Of a DNA stretch of 64,000 bases, positions 55,470 through 64,000 are shown piece by piece. The notes under the pieces were generated by a model. It did not search any database and was not told the DNA's origin. It worked only from the letters and a program-made list of their open reading frames with translations. Within the stretch, counting starts at the first letter, position 1; every line of letters begins with the position of its first letter. The position numbers and the translations under genes are program-made. The stretch comes from Epiperipatus broadwayi. Taxonomy: Eukaryota > Onychophora > Udeonychophora > Euonychophora > Peripatidae. Location: positions 3,245,478-3,309,477 of the forward strand of contig JAQFVV010006231.1 of NCBI GenBank assembly GCA_028023455.1, written 5' to 3'.

Positions 55470-56065
55470 TTCATTTCCACTGAAATTTTGTTATGATTTG
55501 TTTTATGTAAATATATATATTTAGAAATCAGAATGGTGATAGTTTGTACATTGTATTAGATGTGCCACAGTTCGGTTGGTATAACATTAAAATAAATGTT
55601 TATAACAAAACAACTGGCCAATTATTGCAAATCCTTGCCATTCACCAAGATTCTTCAGTATTATTTTGGTAAAGTAAGAGTTAATAATAATCATTTCCAC
55701 TAGCCTGCAATGTAGTAAGAATTAGAATAACAATTTAATTATTAATACAAATAATGCAGATTAATGATCTTTTGGATAAAATGGTGCATAGACAGAATCA
55801 CTAAATTAATAAAGATTATTAAATATATCATAGTTTTAACCAAAGTACTCTCACAGATTTGGGATAGATAGGCATGGAAAAGAATATTTATGTGTATTAA
55901 ATTTTCTCGAACCAATGTATTATTACTAGTTTTTATTGTCCCTAAACAAGGGTGAAGCAGATGCATTTGTCTTGCCATACACACTCAGCAACTTAGTTTT
56001 AGTATGTATTCAGTATTAGTTTATGTATTCAGTCATAGTTCATAAGTTTTAGTCACTAATGCCAG
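55470..56065 (+). repeat. Unclassified ~500 bp interspersed repeat, copy 1
   Basis: Shared blocks with copies at 60815 and 63535: AACTG-CCAATTATTGCAAA, AGCCTGCAATGT, AATGCAGATTAATGA, GCATAGACAGA, GATA-ATAGGCATGG-AAAG, and CAAG/GTACTATTA then TTTTTATTG-CCC. It ends with TAAGTTTTAGTCACTAATGC. No ORF and no inverted ends were recognised, so it may be an LTR or SINE-like. Confidence 0.8.
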
Positions 56066-56253
56066 ATAAATGCACGATTTCTATCCAGGCATTTGGTGAT
56101 ATTTGATTAGAATTAAAACAGATGTTAAAAAGCATCTGGCCCATGTGATTCTTAGTTTCCCCATTCAGTACTGTTTTGTAAGATCTATAACCTGAAAGGT
56201 TTGTTAAATGATTTTTAGCATGTCCTAAAGCTTGTAAGATTAATGTATTAAAA

Positions 56254-56704
56254 CAGGGATGGGCAATTGTTTTGACTTGGGGGCCACATCAGGGGCCACT
56301 TTGTGGAAGTGAAGTTTAGTGGAGGGTCGTACTTTTTTTCATGACATAATAAACACACTGCTTTATTCCCTGTATTACCACAGAAATATTTGTTTGTCCA
56401 TTCTTTATTAAACACACAACATTCATAACCAATTTTACATTTTTTCAGAGGATTCATGGTTTCACTAAAGTTGGAAATGTATATATTTGCTAATGCAAAG
56501 ACAAAATTGAAATTAACCAGATCAACTGGAAAAGCACTGCACATGTGTATTGACATAGCCATCCTAGTAGAAAATATGAGATGAATCTTCAGTTGTGTAC
56601 AGGAAGGAAATCTCAGTTCAAATGGATTTTTCTGCTTGTCTTGGTGGGCCGCATAAAAACTCTTAGCAGGTCACATGTGGCCCTCAGGCCACTATTCTGT
56701 CCAG
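56254..56704 (-). mobile_element. hAT transposon fragment with BED-like finger
   Basis: It starts CAGGGATGGGCAATTGTTTT and GGGGGCCACAT, and the far end has GGGCCGCATAAAAAC and ATGTGGCCCTCAGGCC. This is the CAGGG-TGGGCAA ... GGGCC type of end seen in hAT (Charlie-like) elements, in inverted arrangement. The interior is only ~450 bp, so the element is internally deleted. The right end is degraded (CTGTCCAG), and no 8 bp duplication is evident. Confidence 0.75.
56325..56460 (-). pseudogene. hAT-derived BED-type zinc finger remnant
   Basis: The minus-strand reading KKCKIGYECCVFNKEWTNKY, then FCGNTGNKAVCLLCHEK, matches the first part of the N-terminal zinc finger of hAT-derived GTF2IRD2/ZBED5-like proteins (C-R-VFN-x-x-WT-x-x-YFF ... 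K-x-x-CL-x-C). The histidine half of the finger (RH-x-x-TKH) is missing. Confidence 0.75.
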
Positions 56705-57414
56705 AGACAATGAAGATGCATATGGTCATATATTGTTCATGCATAATGAGGCAATGAATATCTAATCATATTAATTTTTCATCAGTCAACTAGTGTGGTT
56801 AAATAAAACTAAATCATTAATTGTTATTCTAAAATCAATCCCAGTGAATAAACCAGTAGACTATTTCTTGAGGATTTCTGTCAATTGCTATCTTGTGATT
56901 GTGTATATACATAAATAAATCATAATTTTCTATTATTCTAGCATGTCATTTACTGCAATCAATAATGGTAATTAAAATATAAGAATTTCTTGCATCTGAG
57001 TCTAATAGGATATAAAGTTTGTGGTCATGTGATGTCGGAATATCAAGCTACATGCAAATTATTCTTAGATGACTTTCATATACATTTTTGAGTTACAGGG
57101 TTGTTTTATATAAGTGGTACCCAATATGTGACTCAGTGTAGTCCAATTTTGATTGTATATTAATTGAAAAATGATGGACAAATTTTAATGTTATAAAAAT
57201 AAAGAATGTTTTTTTATTTAACATATTAAAATGATGAAGGGGGATTTTTTGTTTATTAAAAGAGCAATATGTAATATAAGTTGATTTTAAAATTCATTTA
57301 AAATTGTTCGATTAAAAAGTTTCATTTGACAAATATTGCCAGTAATGAGATAATAAGTATATATTGCATACATCACTATACAGCTGAAAGATAAAAGCAA
57401 TATCAAAATATAAA

Positions 57415-57478
57415 CCGGTTGTAGTTTGCAGACCGTACTGCCGCCATCAGATGGTGCTGTGACACCATCAACAACCGG
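57415..57478. repeat. GC-richer nested hairpin
   Basis: CCGGTTGT at 57415-57422 pairs with ACAACCGG at 57471-57478. Inside, GATGGTG (57450-57456) pairs with CACCATC (57463-57469) over a 6 nt loop. It stands out by base composition in AT-rich DNA. Function unknown. Confidence 0.75.
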
Positions 57479-57959
57479 CCTGAAAATGGCAAGTGATAAA
57501 TTTTTTTACGAAAACGCCTCAAAATTGACAAATAAAAATGCCTAAGGCAATATATGGAAACAAATCAAATTAAGTATATATATTTATAACATACTCTAAT
57601 ATATACACACAAGACCATTTTTTAATTATCTGCACACTACGGAAAGTTTAATATTAGGCATAAAGCAATGTCAAGCAGAAGCACAATGTGGATGTGAATT
57701 ACCTTAGTATGGGACCAGTAAGCCCTCACATAAAGCATAGTGGAGTGGATCAATAAGGCATAAGTAATTAATAGGCAAAAAAAAGCAGAAGTTATAAAAT
57801 AGATGTTTAGTTTTATAAAATAGATAAGTTTTTGTTTTGGTTCTCGTCTTTCCCAATATGGAAACTGAATTGATAGATCAGTACCTGAGGAGGTAGCATG
57901 AGAAGATAGCCCCACCATTTTCAAAAATCCTGTAGTTGTTGAAAGAGCAGAGATGCAAA

Positions 57960-59640
57960 TGCTTGTCAAGATGATAAAGCAAAATCAACAGGACTTGATA
58001 GAGAAAATGGAACAGAGATGGGACAAAAGTCAGCAAGCATTGTCATAAGAGATTAAACAAGAAAGTAAGGAAGTTAAAGAAAATCAACAAACAATAAAAT
58101 AGGATTTAATAGTAGGAGTAAATGATATAAAAAAGAAATGGAGCAGAAATTTTGATCAAACTCAGCATGCAACAGAAGCTTGTAAAGAATCATTAGAGAA
58201 AAAACATTAAAGCAAGAAATGAGGTCAGTGAAAGAAAATATTAGTGATATTAGGAGATGTAAGGTATTAAAGTATAAGAATAGATAAAATGAAAGAAAAA
58301 GAGCAGGTTAAAAAAGTATTAAAAAAAAACAAACAGACACAAAAAGCCTTGCAACATCAAGTAAAATTGTAAGAAGTCATAATTAACAGTGAAAAAAACT
58401 TTATAATAAACTCAGGGATCAAATAGAAAGTATGATTAAAAATTTACAATACATACATCAATGGTCATGATATAGAGAAGAAAATACATGAGAAAAGAAA
58501 TTGCTCAAGCATGTGCTGAGATGAGTAGATCTTGAACAGAGGCAATTGAAATTAAGCATCCAATGCATATTTAAATTAGCATTTCTATACTATACAATAA
58601 GTATATAGGTATTATGAATCAAATAGGCTTTAATTATAAAATTCGATACCTGTTATTTTAATTCATAATTTTCAATGGCGAAATGCTAAAAACAAAATTA
58701 AAAAAAAATACAACAAAAACATATATTAGTGTGCTTGTTTAAGTATCAATTATAATCAGTTTGACCTTTCCCTTATTTTCTCATTTTATTAATAAACAAT
58801 AACAAAAAATAATAATAGTTTTAAAGTCTATATTTCATCTTCAAACTTGAATGATCATTGTTAGGATGTCTAAATGGAGGCTTGTTTGCAGGATGTGCAA
58901 ATCTGGAGTGTTTTTAACTAGCCATGAAATATTTACTTTTACAGAATAATAATCAGGATGGACAGATGGAGTTAATTAAAAGTTCTTGGAAATGCATTTT
59001 AAGTCATGATGTTCTCCAAGAGTGAAGAAAATAAATGAATTCAAGAATATAATGTAGTCTTCAGAAGAAGTGATAAATATAAAAGATAGATGGACAAACT
59101 AGCCAGATTATTTTTAAAAGCATACAAATAAGCTTTAAAGCAGATGTGGTGGAAAGCTCCTTAACACATCTAGAAAGTTTGAAAGAATTAGATGAAAATA
59201 TCATAGTAGCCGGAAAAACATTCATGGGAGTGGTCAAAGATTGGCATCATATTTTGAGGATAAAGCCTGACTTTTGGGGATTATAGGCATGCAATCCTGT
59301 GTAGCTTCCAGAGTGAAGAGACAGTGATATATGAAAAAAATAACCAACTGTAATAGGGGAACTCATAGTTTTTTTAAACAAGTCTCTAAGCTGAGATCAT
59401 GAATTGCCTTTTCCTTATCTGAAGGCCAAATCATAAGAACATGGCATATAGATCAATAAATCATTTTAAGAAGCAGTAAAAGACCCATTGAGGAAATGGC
59501 AGAATTACTAACAGTCATAGACTTTGGCAACCCATGAAAAAAGCTTTCAGACAAATTTCATTAAAAGATTGGATCGACCTAGACCTCATAGAACAGCAAT
59601 ATATTTAAATAAAGGGGATCAAACTTATATAAAAAAAAAT
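57960..59640 (+). pseudogene. Retrotransposon gag remnant, plus strand
   Basis: 57960-58200 reads LVKMIKQNQQDLIEKMEQRW and EIKQESKEVKENQQTIK with stops, a hydrophilic N-terminal gag-like part. 59130-59240 reads SLTHLESLKELDENIIVAGK. 59270-59330 reads HAILCSFQSEETVIYEKN, and around 59400 a KLRS-x-IAF-like then EGQIIRTWH-like part. This resembles the gag at 41780-42302, in particular the LR then EGQII block. Four or more frameshifts. Confidence 0.45.
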
Positions 59641-60275
59641 GAAGAAAGGCCAGGATGTTGATGGGCTGGTTTAAAATTTTTTTTCCACATATTATGGGTT
59701 GATTTTTTTTTTTGTAAATATATATGTATCGATACAAATAATTTTTGCAAGTGTGCGTTTTTACTAACCAAGTAATTATTTTTATTATCATTTTTTTTGG
59801 ATAATACTGATATGAAGTGATATATATATGTGCTTCATGCATATGATTAAAAAAAATCAAAAGGAATTTTTAAATTAAAGATTTTTCATTTCACTAGACA
59901 GAAAATACATGTATAAGTATATGCGCAAACAAAATATATTAGGCTCATTAAATCTAAAATAATTAAGATAATTTAAAACAAAATATATTAATTAACAATT
60001 GTAAAGATATTTTATAATTAGGTGGGTGAAAATAAGATGTTTATAAAAGAAATTAAATTCTAGATAAACAGATTGGTTAATTACAGATATATATATATCA
60101 TATGTTTTTTTGGTCAAAACATTATCTTTTATTTTGTTATAAATTTCTTTTCAAAGCAAATCTGTAATTAGTCAGAAAGCGACAGACCACAGCAAAATTT
60201 AAGGCTAATCTACAACCAATTGATAGATCTTGAAATAAAAATCACAATGAAAACTGATGAGGCAGCTCCATGAAT

Positions 60276-60310
60276 TATAAATAGGGGATCTCTCAGAAGA
60301 TTGATTAGTA
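60276..60310 (+). promoter_or_regulatory. Candidate TATA-type core promoter
   Basis: TATAAATAGGGG starts at 60276, with a TTGATTAGT initiator-like site about 28-30 bp downstream and an AATAAA about 75 bp further (60376). TATA plus nearby poly(A) signal is an LTR-like layout, but no LTR partner was found. Confidence 0.25.
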
Positions 60311-60814
60311 TGATTATGCTTTGATTCTTCATTCATTCATCCATTTTTAACTATCAGAAGCAGTGTTAAAATATAATAAAAGAGTAGAGAAGCCCACCAT
60401 CTGCTTCACTCTGGCCAAGCTGGCAGAGTGACTTTAGTTACATCTTGAAGTAGATATGTCACCATAATGTGTAAAACAAGCATTATTGATTGATGTGTCT
60501 AAATTATATGAAAACTGTATGCTACCTAACTTCAAGTGTCTATAGCTTTGGAGAAGAAATCAGCCATCATCATTCAGTGATAGGAAGTCAGATGCTACCC
60601 ATTGAAAAAATAAATGCATATAAATGAAGACCATGTCAATCAGCAAGAACAATCTCAGAAGCTTCACACATATCAGCAAAAATACATATATTATACCTAC
60701 TGTGCTGTAAAAAGTCTACAAGTACCTGAATTCAGAACATGAACCTTTAAAGATAACTTGTATTGAACTTTAATTATATACCATAATATCTCATTAACAC
60801 TCCTGTAACTGTAT

Positions 60815-61325
60815 ATTTTTTTATTTCCACTGAAATTTTATGATTTACGTAAAAGTCCAGTCATCATAACATTAAAAGAAATGTATATAATAAAACAACT
60901 GCCAATTATTGCAAACTCTTGCCATTCACTAAAAGTTAATTTAGTATTATTTTGATAAAATAAGACTTAATATTGATCATTTCCAATAGCCTGCAATGTT
61001 TTAAGAATTAGAACAACAATTTAACTATTAACATAAATAATGCAGATTAATGACCTCTGGATAAAATGAAGGGCTGCATAGACAGATTCAATAAATTAAT
61101 AAAGATTATTTTTCATAGGTGCTAAAAGTTTAGTTTTAAGCAAAATACAGATTTAAGATAAATAAGCATGGGAAAGGATATTTGTGTATTAAATTTTTTT
61201 CAAGCTAATGTACTATTATTTAGGCTGTTTTGTATAGTTTTTATTGACCCAAAATGAGTATGAAGTTTTCTTGTCGCTCGCACTCAGCAATTTAGAAGTA
61301 TATATTTAGTAGACAACATTCCTAC
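60815..61325 (+). repeat. Unclassified interspersed repeat, copy 2
   Basis: It is alignable to 55470-56065 and to 63535-64000. It shares GGCTGCATAGACAGATTCAA, TTAATAAAGATTATTTTTCA and TTTAGGCTGTTTTGTATAG with copy 3 more closely than with copy 1. It ends near AGTAGACAACATTCCTACCA. Confidence 0.85.
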
Positions 61326-62074
61326 CAAGTGATTATTCAGAAAGTGAGTTATTGGTTTTTATGCTGGGTTTGTGAAAAGATAAGGGGGATTTAGATTTAA
61401 AGCTCATAGAGTTGACAAAGATTATGTTGTGGAAATGGGGTGGAGCAGAATGTGGGAAAACTTAGAGTGGGGAATGCAAAATAAAGTGGCTAACAGGTTT
61501 ATCTGGGCATAACTGCTGAGATATTCTTGATTTCGTTTAAAGAGAAGCCACAGTACATCACATCACATATGGCGGTTTTTCTTTTTTTTATAGGTGATAT
61601 TTTTTTTTGCAAATAATATAAAGATATGGAGATGTCATTAGAAATATGTGCAGAAAAAAAATATAAAAATTTAAATTCAGTAAGAAAAATCTAAAATGGT
61701 AATTAGTAGAAGAATGGAAAATGGAAGACATTTTTCTTAAAGAATATGCAAACATTTATGTTCTCCATTAAATAGGAAAATAATTATATGAATAACTGGC
61801 AATTAAAGATGAGCCAAAAAGGAAAATGGAATTGATTAAAAATATGTTATATTTTTTATATAACAAATATAAGATATAGAATAATTTGGAAAAGGTGAAG
61901 GTAGACTTTCAATATTTGAAAATAGGGCATTTTGTAACTTGGAAATTTTTAGAAAGAAAAGTATTGGTTGGTGAATTGTGTACACAAATAAGATTATTCA
62001 AGAATAAATAGGATGGACTTTTTTTTTCCTAATGAGAAAAATTAAAAACAAATTTAAAATGTTTGAAGTTATAA

Positions 62075-62290
62075 TCATCATCAACCATTGTCAATCCATT
62101 GCAGCATGAAGGTCTCTCCAAGTTCAATCTATCTCCGATCTTTACTCCACATCACCCCTGTACACTTTCTCATTTCATCCATCCATCTCACATGTGGTCT
62201 CTTTCTGGGTCTTTTACAATCTCTTAGAATCAAACCGAAAGATTTCAATTGTCCATCTATTATCATCTCTTCTAGCAATATGTCCAGCCT
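62075..62290 (-). mobile_element. RTE-like LINE 3' end, copy 3
   Basis: It is near-identical over most of its length to the 3' end at 24520-24720: the minus strand carries the [19 protein letters not shown] and GETFMLQWIDNG-type segments and a short GATGATGATT tail (plus 62070-62082). It is 5'-truncated with an internal deletion. Confidence 0.85.
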
Positions 62291-63534
62291 TTTAATTTAT
62301 ATGTGTCTTTTAATTTATATGCATAAAAATAGATTAGCAAAAAATAGTATTAAAATTTGTTAAATTAATAGATAAAGATATTATTTCTATGCATTTGTAT
62401 AAGAAATGGAATAAATGTATAAAGAACAGATACATACTTATGGAGAGTATAAAAAAACAATATTTTTTTTTTTGGCCTATAAAATGTCTATGAAATGAAC
62501 TTTTGTAAATATTAAGATTTTAAACTGTTTAAAAAATCCTTTGATTATTTTCATAATACTATTCATTTATAATTATTATATTCAGAATTATCTGCTATAA
62601 CTTAAATCTAGTTTATACACTGATTTATACAGCAACGACTTTTTATTGATGATTGACATATTTTTTATCATATTGATGAAATTTTTAATTAAAATTAAAT
62701 TTTATACAGAAAGAATGACTTGATATCATTCAATTATATATTTTGTTCATAAATTGATCAATATATAGGGATAATCCTATCATCATCATGTGTGGTTATC
62801 CAAATGTCTTGGCCACCATTTTTATCAACAAATAACTTGTATTTTTAAAATGAAATCCATTTCATTAATATTTACATAGTGACCTATTTTATATATGAAA
62901 CTATAAATGAATATTTCCTGTATACATGATTTTCTTTAACGTTTGCATAGCAGAATTAATTAAGATTTTATAATCATAATATCGGAATATAGTAACTTCA
63001 AAAATAAATTATTAGTTTTGAATTACTATACTATATTTTTGATAGCATTAAAGAAAATAAAATTACATATCTTAATGGAAAATAATTTTATTAAGTAGTA
63101 TGCTATACAGTCTCTAATATTATTCTTTGACTTAAATTATTACTTTATGATGTTAATTTAAAAACTAAGAATTAGATTTTTTAAGGTGGAATTTTTTAAA
63201 AAACTCATTTACTTTAAATAGATATTTGTAAGTTATGTTTAATAAATAAAACAGAAATAAAATTTCATATAATGATGTAATATCGTCAGATTAGCAAATA
63301 GTGCTGTTTTTTTTTTTTAAAAATAAAAATGCCAAAATTTAAAAAATAAATAAGTCAATTAGATTTTTGCTTTTGTTAAGCGCATCATAACATGCCATTA
63401 CATAAGAGATAGTTTAAAGTATTATCCAACATGCATATTTTGTACAGGGATTAGAGTTAATAATATATATCATAGATAAGAAAAAAGTGTTTAATATATT
63501 CTCCATTTCTGATGCACAAAATAATGATGAATCA

Positions 63535-64000
63535 ACTATAATGCAGATTAATGACTTCTGGATAAAATAAAAGGCTGCATAGACAGATTCAATAAATTAA
63601 TAAAGATTATTTTTCATAGTGTTAAAAGTTTACAGTTTTAAGCAAAATACAGATTTAAGATAGATAGGCATGGGAAAGGATATTTGTGTATTAAATTTTT
63701 TCAAGCTAATGTACTATTATTTAGGCTGTTTTGTATAGTTTTTATTGTCCCAAAATGAGTATGAAGTTTTCTTGCTGCTCGCACTCAGCAATTTAGAAGT
63801 ATATATTCAGTAGACACACATTCCTACCATATATTTACTTGGTAGATGCACATTCCTACAGTATATCATGTTTTCTACATTCTTTAATCATTCACAAATG
63901 TGCGACAATGTTGTTCCTGTCACTTACACTTATTATCATTATTTACCAAGTAGATACTCATTCCTATACCAATTAATTCATAAGTTTCAGTCACTAATGC
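63535..64000 (+). repeat. Unclassified interspersed repeat, copy 3 (runs off the window)
   Basis: Third copy. It adds a local sub-repeat GTAGA-(C/T)-CATTCCTA at 63812, 63842 and 63951, also once at 61313. It ends in TAAGTTTCAGTCACTAATGC, which matches the end of copy 1 and the right edge of the window. Confidence 0.85.

Noticed and set aside
1-64000. CRISPR array, operon or prophage
   Set aside because: No regular spacer repeats and no bacterial gene organisation; spliced exons and retroelements show an animal genome.

Overview
This is an AT-rich (by eye roughly three quarters A+T), intron-rich window from an invertebrate animal nuclear genome. The evidence is a split phospholipase D gene with GT-AG introns, one 20 kb long, plus tRNA-derived SINEs and several classes of animal retroelement: RTE-like and L1/Tx1-like LINEs, a Penelope-like element, Gypsy-like LTR elements and a hAT transposon. 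I cannot name the species; a protostome is a reasonable guess but is not proven by anything I can see. There is no bacterial-style gene, no CRISPR array, no rRNA and no intact tRNA gene.

The only host gene I can support is the 3' end of a PLD1/PLD2-type phospholipase D on the + strand. Six exons lie at 4517-4608, 10598-10761, 10839-10906, 31024-31241, 36903-37023 and 37133-37357. They join in frame and carry the second HKD catalytic motif and the family's Trp-Thr C-terminus. Exons with the first HKD, PH and PX regions must lie left of the window.

The introns are filled with decayed mobile DNA. The 5' flanking intron (1-4516) has a tRNA-SINE, an RTE-like LINE scrap and a MITE with inverted ends. 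Intron 4609-10597 holds a 2.8 kb LINE with a readable reverse transcriptase. The 20 kb intron 10907-31023 holds a broken RTE-like reverse transcriptase interrupted by a foldback repeat, SINEs, RTE 3' ends with (TGA)n-like tails, and tandem repeats. Intron 31242-36902 holds a degenerate antisense Penelope-like element (reverse transcriptase plus GIY-YIG) and a long foldback just before the next exon.

Downstream of the gene (37358-64000) I see only mobile and repeated DNA. There is a head-to-tail complex of minus-strand Gypsy-like elements with ~2 kb LTRs (38141-49100), oppositely oriented LINE ORF1 pieces (53251-55129), a hAT fragment with a BED-type zinc finger (56254-56704), a second gag remnant (57960-59640), three copies of an unclassified ~500 bp repeat, and another RTE 3' end. 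All the element proteins carry frameshifts or stops, so none looks autonomous. I find no convincing new molecular system. The most interesting items are the Penelope-like relic, the LTR/pol junction, the inverted LINE ORF1 pair and the long foldback beside a PLD splice site.
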